Source of the DNA: Lucinisca nassula
Lineage: Eukaryota > Mollusca > Bivalvia > Lucinida > Lucinidae
Assembly: GCA_963580285.1 (NCBI GenBank)
Contig: CAUZLF010000711.1
Span: forward strand, 124,001 to 188,000
Direction: 5' to 3'
DNA: 64,000 nucleotides
Of the stretch, positions 55,154 through 64,000 are shown piece after piece (position 1 is the first letter of the stretch; each line of letters opens with the position of its first letter). The notes beneath the pieces were generated by a model. That model saw only the letters and a program-made list of their open reading frames with translations, was not told the DNA's origin and made no database searches. The translations under genes and the position numbers were made by a program.

Positions 55154-55865
55154 ATTTGATCTCTGGCTGGTGTTCCCGGCTGTGGAACAGCACATTGATA
55201 CTCTGAATCATCAATTTAAAAAAAAAAAAAAATGTATTGACAGCCACATTTAGAAATTAACTTGAATCTTCCTTCCTGCGTTGATGAAGTGCGAAACCCA
55301 TGTATTCAACTGAATGGATACTGACAAGTCGATAATTTCTGAGCAGGAAGGCAAGGCAAACCCCACTTTTTCTTGGTAACGAAAAATTTAAGTAGACCCC
55401 ACTTAATTGTGTTACCTGACATTCTACTAAGTTAAACTAGAGTTACTAATTGATCTTACCCACACATGGTTCTGACGTAGTGACGTTAACAATTTACTGA
55501 CGTTGACATAACGTTAGCGTTAATATTTACGCTGTGGCTTGAGGTTAGGTATGACGTAATAGAAACATTAATGGTGACTTGTTATGATCGGAGTTTTGTA
55601 ATGTGATAAAACTTCGGATTGTAGCATTTTACTGTAAACGTCGTCAGTTTATGACGTCATATTAGACTACCAGTACGCAACGTCATACTGTGCTGAAAGC
55701 ATTTGACATTTCAAATCGCGTGTGCTTTAATAACTAACGTTTTAGTTAGATTAACGCGTATAACACATATCTTAACGTTTTAGTTAAGCCCATTCAATCA
55801 TCACTGATCATAACTGATCAGTTTATAGTGGTTTTGATAGTAACGTGAGATTTACGTTATCAATA
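55154..55865 (+). other. Untranslated leader of the element, ACGT-rich
   Basis: No ORF of note is present. It contains many TAACGT, GACGTT and TGACGT motifs (for example 55478-55550 and 55735-55790), an unusual density of CpG within ACGT. It may hold packaging or dimerisation signals, but this is inference. Confidence 0.5.
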
Positions 55866-58800
55866 ATGGAGCGTTTAATGCAAATGGGAAAGGACTTAGG
55901 TTATGAGGGGAAGGAGTTACAAGGTTTTGTTAAAGAGCAGCAGGATATTGAGCGGGCAGAAAGGCAAGAGCAAAGGGATTTAGAAAGGTTAAGGTCTGAG
56001 GAAAAGGAAAAGGAAAGGGCTGAAAAGGAAAAGGAAAGGGTACATGAACTAGCTAAGTTAGAGGAAAAGGAAAAGGAAAGGGCACATGAACTAGCTATGT
56101 TGAATGTTAATAAGGAACTTGAAATAGCACGCATCAAGACTGAAAGGGAGGCAAAAGAGATTAGTGAGGCCCATTTAGAAAAAATAAAACATGGGTTTGA
56201 GCTACAGCACCAAGAATTAAGGAATCAGTTAGAAATGCAGAGAGCGAAGCTCGAGCTAGAATTTGAAAAGCAAAAAGCTGAGAAGGTGGCTCATGCCCGG
56301 GATCCTAAGTTACCTTATTTTGAAGAGGGTAAAGATAAAATGGATAGTTATTTATCTAGGTTTGAGAAATATGCTACGGCTAATAAATGGGATAAGAGTG
56401 TTTGGGCCGCGTATTTAAGTGCATTGCTCAAAGGGCGCGCACTTGATGTATATGACCGGTTGTCAAATGAGGATGCGGCGGATTATGAAAAGTTAAAGGA
56501 CGCTTTATTAAAGAATTTTGACATGACAGAGCGCGGATTTAGGAAGCAGTTTCGTTATAGTAGGCCCGAGAAATCAGAAACGTTCATACAGTTCAGTAGT
56601 AGACTGAGAAGTTATTTAGAAAAATGGCTTAATATGGCAAAGATAGAAAAATCTTTTCCGGCTGTCTGTGATTTCATGGCAAGGGATCAGTTCCTGGAGT
56701 CATGTAATAGAGAACTGTATGTACATCTGAAGCCAAAACAGTTTGGTAATTTAGATGAAATGGCTAGGGAGGCAGATTTGTTTGCAGAAGCGCGCGGGGG
56801 CGTATATAGTTGCATTAATAAGGGGCAACGCGATAATAGAGGCGCAGCGCAGGGTAAACAGGACAAAGTTGACTCGAACAAACCGAGTGGTAGACCGGAT
56901 ATCAAGTGTAGCATATGTGGTAAGGGGCATTTAACAATTAAATGTTTTAAGAACCCCGACAGGAAACAATTGTATAGCGCAGAGGTAGGAGCAACTGGAG
57001 TTGGGGATAGCGGTGTTAAAGAAAATTTTAACACGCGCGTAGAGACTCAAGGTTCTCAGGTTAAGAATGAGAATACGCAGAATGTAGGTCGTGGTTATAC
57101 ACGTGGTCGTGGTAATTTTAGAGGGTCTTTTCGCGGACGCGGTAAAAATAATAGCACACCACGTGGCGCAGCACACCAAGTTAGTTTTTGTCAAACGGAA
57201 GTAACTAGGAAAGGTGATGAGATTGGAAGTATTTTTGAAAATAAGGTTGGTGATCCTTTGATTTCGGATAGGGAGGAGTGTAGTAAGGAAACTAGGGAAG
57301 GTGTCTGTTACTTCTTAAAGGCAAGGTTACCGACGGCACAAGGATTGGTTAATAATAAAAAGGTGGTTGTATTAAGAGATACTGGGTGTACAGGCTGTGT
57401 CGTTCGGAGAAGTTTGGTTTCGGATAGTCAGTTAATAGGGAAGGAATCAAATGTTACGTTGATTGATGAATCCACACAAAGGTATCCTTTGGCAATGATT
57501 GACATTGATTGTCCTTTTTTTACTGGGAAAACTGAAGCTTTGTGTATGGATGATACGTTGTACGATTTGGTTATCGGTAACATTGATGGATCAAAACTTC
57601 CTGATATGTCTCATTTCTCAGCTGCGGCTGTAACTAGGTCTCAAACTAGGCAGGATGAGAAGCCTTACAGAAAACTTAAGGTTCCCGATCAGATCATTAA
57701 CGATGACAAGGAGGCTTTCAAGCAAGCTCAGGTTGATGATCCAACTTTGGAAAACATCAGGAAAAGGGTTGTATCTGGGAACAAGACTGTGAGTCGTGGT
57801 TTAAACCGAGGTGAAACTAGGTTTATTGAGAAAAAAGGTTTGGCATATAGGGAGTTCACCAAGGGTAACAAAGTCTCTTTCCAACTTGTGGTCCCTCAAA
57901 GGTTCCGAGGAAAGGTGTTGAAACTGGCTCATGAAACGCTTATGTCTGGACATATGGGTATTAGGAAGACATTGGATAGAGTTGTAACTGAGTTTTACTG
58001 GCCCGGTATTTGCGGTGATGTCGCTAGATTTTGTAAATCTTGTGATATTTGTCAGAGAACTATTCAGAAAGGTCGGGTCACTAAAGTACCTCTAGGAAAA
58101 ATGCCATTGATTGATACGCCATTTAAGAGGGTGGCAGTGGACATAGTTGGTCCAATTGAGCCTCGATCTGATAGGAAATCTCGGTATATTTTAACCATGA
58201 TAGATTATGCGACAAGGTATCCAGAGGCGATAGCTTTACCGAGTATTGAGACGGAACGTGTCGCGGAAGCGCTTATTGAAATGTTTAGTAGGGTTGGCAT
58301 TCCTGATGAAATGTTGACTGATTGTGGATCACAGTTTACTGCTGAGGTAATGAAGGAAGTCAGCAGACTTCTTTCTCTTCAACAGTTAACGTGTAGTCCG
58401 AGACACCCAATTTGCAACGGACTGATAGAGCGTTTCCACGCTACGTTAAAGCAGATGTTACGTCGCATGTGTGCTGAACGTCCAAAAGATTGGGATAAAT
58501 ATCTTCCAGCTTTATTATTTGCGGTAAGGGAAGTCCCACAAGAGTCTTTAGGATACTCCCCTTTTGAGTTGTTATATGGACGTAACGTCAGAGGTCCAAT
58601 GGCAATATTAAGAGAATTATGGGCTGAAGAGGTACGCGATGAGCAAGTTCTTTCGACGTATCAATACGTTATTGAGCTTAGGGAACGGTTAGAGCAGACA
58701 TGCAAATTAGCGCGTGATAATTTAAAGAAGGTTCAGATTAAGCAGAAAGCTTATTATGATAAAGGCGCGAGGTCGCGTAAATTTGACGTCGGCGATAAAG

Positions 58801-59372
58801 TGCTGTTGTTACTACCGACAGACAATAATAAATTATTGCTTCAATGGAAAGGTCCTTATGAAGTGGTTGAGGTAGTGAACAGAATGGATTATAAGATTGA
58901 CGTCAATGGAAATGTTAACACATATCACGCTAATATACTGAAGCAATATGTTGAGCGTCAGACTGTGACGTCTCATTGTCTGATCTCTAAACCTATTTTG
59001 TCGACAGACAGTCATGACAGAAATGACGTCGACGAGTCTTCATTTGAAGACAGCAGTTTTCGAACTGCAGAGCAACCGGAAAGTGACGGTGACGTTAGCG
59101 TCCCACATACACTAACGTCAGTAGAGAGTGAGGAAACAGAGGAGAGTGAGGAGACAGAAGGGCTGAGAGAACAGCGCCTTGCAGGACTGACATGTCAGAC
59201 AGACCAAATTATATGTACCACATTTATGTCAGAACCTGTGAAATCAATCAAATCTGTTAAGCCCGAAAGGCCACCTCCAGTGAGATTAAAACGATATCCG
59301 TTTTCTAACAAACAGCAGAATGTCAGGGGAGCAGGAAAATTCTGGGGCAAACCACCGTGGCTTACTAGCTAA
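55866..59372 (+). CDS. gag-pol: Gag-protease-integrase polyprotein without reverse transcriptase
   Basis: The ORF of about 1,168 codons starts at the ATG at 55866 (A at -3, G at +4); an upstream in-frame GTG at 55845 is not a likely eukaryotic start. Residues about 10-155 form a highly charged coiled coil (KEKERAEKEKERVHELAKL). Residues about 165-305 match a retrotransposon Gag core, followed by a short zinc knuckle C348-x2-C351-x3-H355-x4-C360 (one residue shorter than the usual CCHC). An RG-rich stretch follows (about 408-433). An aspartic protease follows, with D515-T-G and DLVIGN near 567. The integrase has H679, H686, C726, C729, the catalytic D759, D809 and E845 (spacing D-35-E), and a GPY module (G996-P-Y998). 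The acidic tail (from about 1040) ends GKFWGKPPWLTS. No YxDD, reverse transcriptase or RNase H domain is present; only about 100 residues lie between protease and integrase. There is no stop or frameshift, so the ORF is under recent or current use. No chromodomain was seen. Confidence 0.95.
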   Translation: MERLMQMGKDLGYEGKELQGFVKEQQDIERAERQEQRDLERLRSEEKEKERAEKEKERVHELAKLEEKEKERAHELAMLNVNKELEIARIKTEREAKEISEAHLEKIKHGFELQHQELRNQLEMQRAKLELEFEKQKAEKVAHARDPKLPYFEEGKDKMDSYLSRFEKYATANKWDKSVWAAYLSALLKGRALDVYDRLSNEDAADYEKLKDALLKNFDMTERGFRKQFRYSRPEKSETFIQFSSRLRSYLEKWLNMAKIEKSFPAVCDFMARDQFLESCNRELYVHLKPKQFGNLDEMAREADLFAEARGGVYSCINKGQRDNRGAAQGKQDKVDSNKPSGRPDIKCSICGKGHLTIKCFKNPDRKQLYSAEVGATGVGDSGVKENFNTRVETQGSQVKNENTQNVGRGYTRGRGNFRGSFRGRGKNNSTPRGAAHQVSFCQTEVTRKGDEIGSIFENKVGDPLISDREECSKETREGVCYFLKARLPTAQGLVNNKKVVVLRDTGCTGCVVRRSLVSDSQLIGKESNVTLIDESTQRYPLAMIDIDCPFFTGKTEALCMDDTLYDLVIGNIDGSKLPDMSHFSAAAVTRSQTRQDEKPYRKLKVPDQIINDDKEAFKQAQVDDPTLENIRKRVVSGNKTVSRGLNRGETRFIEKKGLAYREFTKGNKVSFQLVVPQRFRGKVLKLAHETLMSGHMGIRKTLDRVVTEFYWPGICGDVARFCKSCDICQRTIQKGRVTKVPLGKMPLIDTPFKRVAVDIVGPIEPRSDRKSRYILTMIDYATRYPEAIALPSIETERVAEALIEMFSRVGIPDEMLTDCGSQFTAEVMKEVSRLLSLQQLTCSPRHPICNGLIERFHATLKQMLRRMCAERPKDWDKYLPALLFAVREVPQESLGYSPFELLYGRNVRGPMAILRELWAEEVRDEQVLSTYQYVIELRERLEQTCKLARDNLKKVQIKQKAYYDKGARSRKFDVGDKVLLLLPTDNNKLLLQWKGPYEVVEVVNRMDYKIDVNGNVNTYHANILKQYVERQTVTSHCLISKPILSTDSHDRNDVDESSFEDSSFRTAEQPESDGDVSVPHTLTSVESEETEESEETEGLREQRLAGLTCQTDQIICTTFMSEPVKSIKSVKPERPPPVRLKRYPFSNKQQNVRGAGKFWGKPPWLTS

Positions 59373-59465
59373 AGTTTACTTAAGAAAATTTGGGGCAGAC
59401 TACCTTAGTAGGTAATTCTTCGCACGGTTGTTGTGTAAATAGCTGTCTTGTTTAGATAGGTTCAT

Positions 59466-59551
59466 CCTATTCCATCTCTATACACAAAGAAAAAACATTT
59501 CTGATTGTTTTTTCTCCAAAAGGGGAAACCTTTGTTACGAGATGGAATAGG
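59466..59551 (+). other. 13-bp inverted repeat around the purine tract
   Basis: CCTATTCCATCTC (59466-59478) is the exact complement of GAGATGGAATAGG (59539-59551, inside the 3' LTR start), enclosing the polypurine tract in a loop of about 60 nt. Confidence 0.75.
59518..59528 (+). other. Polypurine tract candidate
   Basis: AAAAGGGGAAA lies four bases before the 3' LTR, where plus-strand DNA priming is expected in LTR elements. Confidence 0.7.
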
Positions 59552-62078
59552 AAACCTCTCTGGTGCTTATGCACATCTAAATTATTTTAGTAGATATATG
59601 GTAGGGCGGTGTGAGTGAAATATTTTAGGTGAAATATGGTACGCAAGCTATGCGGCTCCATGAACAAGTCATGCACATATCATACGATGTATGCATGAGT
59701 GGTTTATAGAGAGCTGTTTTTACAATACAGGGGCCCGCTAAAAGGCCGAGTCCTATAGAATTTGCCTAAAAATCGCCAACCGCCAAATTGTGCCATATAT
59801 GATTTTTATTCCCGTCACGTGTTGTGTGGGTGTTCGTTTTGACAGGAGTCATGTCATTGATTATAGGGTCGTTTCATCAATATTTCCTATGGGAAATATA
59901 CTATTTGAACGCAAATCCATTATCTACTCGATTTTTGCTATCTAGCTTTGTTTGTGGCCGGTATCTCCACTTCCCCACGAACAAAGCAAGGTAATACGAG
60001 TAGGCATGATTTTCCGGTAGTATTCATAGATATATAAACCCTGAAAAAAAGCGGACACTTCAGCAGCAGGTCAAGTTGTAAAGAGTGAACATTGTGACGG
60101 GGAAATAGAAAGTATATTGAAAGGTATGTTAAATCTATGTTTAGTATTATTTTTGTATGAACATGCTTGTAGGTTTTGGAGGGGTTTACTTCTAGTATAC
60201 CCCAACTTTCTGAAGCCTATTCTGAATTCACTATTGAGGCCTGTAGTGATTAGGCTACTAGCTTTGCCAGCTAGACGTCGCAGGATCGATCCCAGGCTTC
60301 TCCAGTAGTAGAATGAGTCTTTCTAAGTGAGGTCCTGTCTCATGCTGACCCTAGATGTTGGTGAGACGTAAAGTTTGGACACCCGCTCATTCTAGATTCA
60401 TTTAGGCTTTTAGACCCCTTTTGTAGAATGTAATTAATAAACGCCGGGTCACTTGTTTGATCCATGACTTGTGACTGGCTGTGGTTAGAAAACCGTGGTT
60501 CCGTCCCAATATGATATTAGGTGTAGAGGGGACGTAAACTTAAGACGGGTTTAACCACATCTTCATCATCAGGGCAAACTCATACAAGAGCCTGTTGGGT
60601 TATCCGTGATGATGAACCGTAATGAATTTTATTTTACAAGCATGTTCACGTTGATTAGAAATAATTTTGTTCAAGAAGAATTACGAGTTCATTTTGTAAT
60701 GATGCCGTTTTTGTCTGATAACTCAGTTTGTGCATGTATGTACATATAAAGAACGTGATGATGATAAGTGGGAGTATTTGGTCGCCACACGTCATAACGG
60801 CCTGAACGGCGGGGATGACGTCAGCTGCGTCATCGGCGTCGCGAGGACGGTTGTGACGGGGTGCCTACCAAATAGAGAGAATTTACGGCATACAGTGTTG
60901 GCCCATATGAGACACTAACAAATGTTGTAGATTATAGATGAAAATCTTCTGTTGTAGTTTCTATCTGTTATTAATGTATTGAATTTGTGAATAGCTATAT
61001 TTGTGAGCCGTGTCGCGGAGAAGGATATGAAATAGAGATTGTTATGTTTCCTGTAATTGGCGGCTGACCAGGTAGCGCAAAGGCGTGGTCTGTTCAATTG
61101 CCTCTTACTTGTGATAATGTAGTGAGCACAAATTTGATGAGTATTATGCTCAGTAGTAGTGAGCATTAATTGATTTCTGTAGTGCTCAGTAAGGAACCAT
61201 GAACTTTGAGTATTATTGTGTCAAGCGCTGGGTGCTGATAATTTGATGCACAGTCAAGTTGAGTTCTGCTGTACGGTTATTTGTCGCATGCACTAATCAG
61301 CCTGTATGTCTGGTCGGCGCATGCGCAATAACGGTATATGCATGAACATATTTTTACTTCTCCGGGAGGGGGATCATGATATAGCATGTATGTTTTGTGA
61401 CTCGTTTCTAGTCCCGTTATCGTAATTTGCAGGCATAACAATGTGTGACCTGCTGCTCCCTGCTTCATAGCAGCAGGTACTGGTACGACGCTAGGCGTTA
61501 GGGTCCAGCAAGGGCGGACAGACCGCCGTAATCAGCGCCTACCAGGATAGAAGCAGATTCTTCTAAATCATTGTTCGTTGTAAACAAATGTGATCAGGGA
61601 AGAGGTCAACTTACCTTATTTGGACGATCACTAAACGTTTGATCAGCAAACGTGATCGCTAATCCTAGGATAATCAATTATGTTGATAGACTAGTTTTAC
61701 TAGTTCGCGAGAAGAAGTGTCACGCGAGTGGGGGATTCACCCAAGTTATAAACTGGCCAGTCGCGTCTTGTGTTGATTCTTTTTTTTTTGTTTTTCTTGT
61801 TTTTGTTGTTTGCTTCTGTAGGTATTCACGTCACCCGTTCCGAGCACAGAACAGTGTTTTGCCTTCGGAGCGGACGTCGTGAGTTGGCTACAGAAGCAAC
61901 AATTTGTGATGTTTTGTGTTAGTAAGTGTTGTATGTAGATACTGTAAATAATTCATGTCATTCATTTAACATCTTTCTTGTGCCTTACCCCACAGCTGCC
62001 CGTACACCTGTCAGAGATCACGCTCGGTTGTCTTGTCAGCATGGGGGTTTGCGGGACGCCGTAAACCCACATGTAACA
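59533..62078 (+). repeat. 3' LTR (2,546 bp)
   Basis: It has the same length and borders as the 5' LTR. All ORF translations are the same, and the stretches I compared base by base showed no difference; the offset is a constant 6,946 bp. This means no indel and few or no substitutions since insertion. Confidence 0.96.
60236..60373 (+). mobile_element. tRNA-SINE fragment embedded in the 3' LTR
   Basis: This is the counterpart of 53290-53427 with the same sequence. Confidence 0.8.
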
Positions 62079-62083
62079 GTGGG
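62079..62083 (+). repeat. 5-bp target duplication GTGGG, right
   Basis: GTGGG follows the LTR end GTAACA; the satellite then continues TGAGTACATTGGCAAAAC. Confidence 0.97.
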
Positions 62084-64000
62084 TGAGTACATTGGCAAAA
62101 CTCTGGTTACTGCAAACTGGAGACAAGAACATTGATGAAAAATGCCCATTACTGCGTTGTATTGGAATCAGTGGAACACGAGTTCCTGCTGGTTCTGCTA
62201 GCGTAACGACGGAGTGCGGGAGCTAGCGTGTACATGGGACATGGGTGGCTGAAAGGGCTTTAGCAGACCCACTAGCTGGCTACTCCGGGAAAATTCGTGT
62301 TTCCTTGAAAATGGGTTCGTAAAAGTAGTATGTTGCCGGCTTGGGGTGGTAGGTAGGTATTCCCGAACCCGGCCAAACGGTGAGGTGCGGGAGTTGGCGA
62401 CGTAGCGCGACTCGGACATGGATAGATGTCCTATTCAGCAGTATGGGTGAGTATACTCGCTAAACTCTGGTTACTGAAAACTTGAGACAAGAAAAATGGT
62501 GAAAATTGCCCATTGCCTCGTTGTTTCGGAATCAGTGGAACACGAGTTCCTGCTGGTTCTGCTAGCGAAACGGCGGAGTGCGGGAGCTAGTGAGTACGTG
62601 GGGCATGTGTGGCTGAAGTGGCTTTAGCAGACCCACTAGCTGGCTACTCCGGGAAAACTCGTGTTTCCTGTTAAATGGGTGCGGAAAAGGAGTGTGCGTG
62701 AGGCTTGGGGGTGGGTAGGTTTTCCTGGACCCGGCCAAACGATGAGGTGCGGGTGTTGGCGACATAGCGCGAAATGGGCGTAGATAGATGTGCTATCAAG
62801 CAGTGTGGGTGAGTACATTGGCAAAACTCTGGTTTCTGCAAACTCTAGACAAGAACAAAGATGAAAAATGCCCATTACCGCGTTGTATTGGAATCAGTGG
62901 AACACGAGTTCCTGCTGGCTCTGCTAGCGTAACGGCGGAGTGCGGGAGCTAGCGAGTACGTGGGACATGAGTGGCTGAAAGGGCTTTAGCAGACCCACTA
63001 GCTGGCTACTCCAGGAAAACTCGTGTTTCCTTGAAAATGGGTGCGGAAAAGTAGTATGTGGCCGGCTTGGGATAGTGGGAAGGTTTTCCCGAACCCGGCC
63101 AAACTTAGAAGTGCGGGAGTTGGCGACGTAGCGCGACTTGGACATGGATAGATGTCCTATCCAGCAGTATGGGTGAGTATACTCGTAAAACTCTAGTTAT
63201 TGAAAACTGGAGACAAGAAAATTGATGAAAAATGCCCATTACCGCGTTGTATTGGAATCAGTGGAACACGAGTTCCTGCTGGTTCTGCTAGCGTAACGGC
63301 GGAGTGCGGGAGCTAGCGAGTACGTGGGACATGAGTGGCTGAAAGGGCTTTAGCAGACTCACTGGCTGGCTACTGCAGGAAAACTCGTGTTTCCTTGAAA
63401 ATGGGTGCGGAAAAGTAGTATGTGGTCGGCTTGGGGTCGTGGGTAGGTTTTCCCGAACCCGGCCAAACGGTGAGCTGCGGGAGTTGGCGACGAAGCGCGA
63501 CTCGGATATGGATAGATGTCCTATCCAGCAGTATGGGTGAGTACATTGGCAAAACTCTGGTTACTGCAAACTGGAGACAAGAACATTGATGAAAAATGCC
63601 CATTACTGCGTTGTATTGGAATCAGTGGAACACGAGTTCCTGCTGGTTCTGCTAGCGTAACGGCGGAGTGCGGGAGCTAGCGAGTACGTGGGACATGAGT
63701 GGCTGAAAGGGCTTTAGCAGACCCACTGGCTGGCTACTCCAGGAAAACTCGTGTTTCCTTGAAAATGGGTGCGGAAAAGTAGTATGTGGCCGGCTTGGGG
63801 TAGTGGGTAGGTTTTCCCGACCCCGGCCAAACGAAGAAGTGCGGGAGTTGGCGACGTAGCGCGACTTGGACATGGATAGATGTCCTATCCAGCAGTATGG
63901 GTGAGTATACTCGCAAAACTCTAGTTATTGAATACTGGAGAGAAGAAAATTGGTTAAAAATGCCCATTACCGCGTTGTATCGGAATCAGTGGAACACGAG
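62079..64000. repeat. Satellite array, continuing past the window
   Basis: A bit more than five monomers of the same 363-bp satellite follow. Variants match the stretch 49.7-51.6 kb (for example 62636-62875 with 50223-50474, and 63370-63603 with 50969-51202). After removing the LTR element the offset is about 2,903 bp, i.e. eight monomers. Confidence 0.97.

Larger units (their letters stand above)
52587..62078 (+). mobile_element. Ty3/gypsy-type LTR retrotransposon lacking reverse transcriptase
   Basis: This is a complete 9,492-bp element: 5' LTR (52587-55132), primer-binding-site candidate, leader, one ORF (55866-59372), purine tract and 3' LTR (59533-62078). The LTRs are both 2,546 bp and start TGTTAC and end GTAACA. 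The 5-bp duplication GTGGG in a satellite monomer is perfect. The internal region is only 4,400 bp and codes for Gag, protease and integrase; the rest (733 and 160 bp) is too short for a reverse transcriptase and RNase H. The element must therefore have been reverse-transcribed by enzyme from elsewhere. Family placement in Ty3/gypsy rests on the integrase with its GPY module. Confidence 0.96.

Noticed and set aside
55845..55865. Upstream in-frame start extending the polyprotein by seven residues
   Set aside because: It begins with GTG; the ATG at 55866 has a good Kozak context.
57560..57600. CMDD in the polyprotein as a possible reverse transcriptase box
   Set aside because: It lies within the protease region just before DLVIGN, and no other RT motif surrounds it.

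Overview
The window reads as repeat-dominated, AT-rich metazoan DNA. The repeats (tRNA-derived SINEs ending in a GACGTTAAAC-type tail, hairpin-ended elements with internal tandem arrays, and the AGCTCACCTG...CAGGTGAGCG element) are of the kind I know from bivalve molluscs, so a bivalve is my best inference; nothing in the window proves the species. No host protein-coding gene, rRNA gene or functional tRNA gene can be supported. There is one assembly gap (23 N at 34698-34720).

Left part (1-27 kb): layers of mobile elements nested inside one another. An inverted-repeat element with 15-16 bp iterons (about 3.58-8.31 kb) encloses a tandem dimer of an unclassified element. A hAT-like element (8.43-13.57 kb) contains a Helentron-like element, which contains a second hAT-like element with an 8-bp target duplication, which contains a SINE-like copy. 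A LINE reverse-transcriptase pseudogene (13.9-19.1 kb) is broken by a Helentron-like element and by a SINE-like copy, which is itself interrupted. Five Helentron/HINE-like families are present, with hairpin heads, internal tandem repeats and a terminal hairpin; three of them end in CTAG before a TT.

Middle part (27-40 kb): mostly non-coding sequence without a supportable gene, several palindromic MITEs, SINE copies with clear 11-15 bp target duplications, and a 4.3-kb long inverted repeat (about 34.99-39.32 kb).

Right part (39.95-64 kb): a GC-richer satellite with a monomer of about 363 bp, organised as A/B dimers and as higher-order blocks of about 2.18 and 5.44 kb. A 9,492-bp Ty3/gypsy-type LTR retrotransposon (52587-62078) is inserted in this array with a perfect 5-bp duplication GTGGG. 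Its two 2,546-bp LTRs have the same length and I found no difference between them, so the insertion is very young. Its single intact ORF of about 1,168 codons encodes a coiled coil, Gag, a zinc knuckle, an RG-rich stretch, an aspartic protease and a complete D,D-35-E integrase with a GPY module, but no reverse transcriptase or RNase H. There is no room for them elsewhere in the element. It therefore looks like a recently mobile element that needs reverse transcriptase supplied by another element. Its LTRs also carry a captured tRNA-SINE fragment in the probable transcribed region, and intron-like signals.
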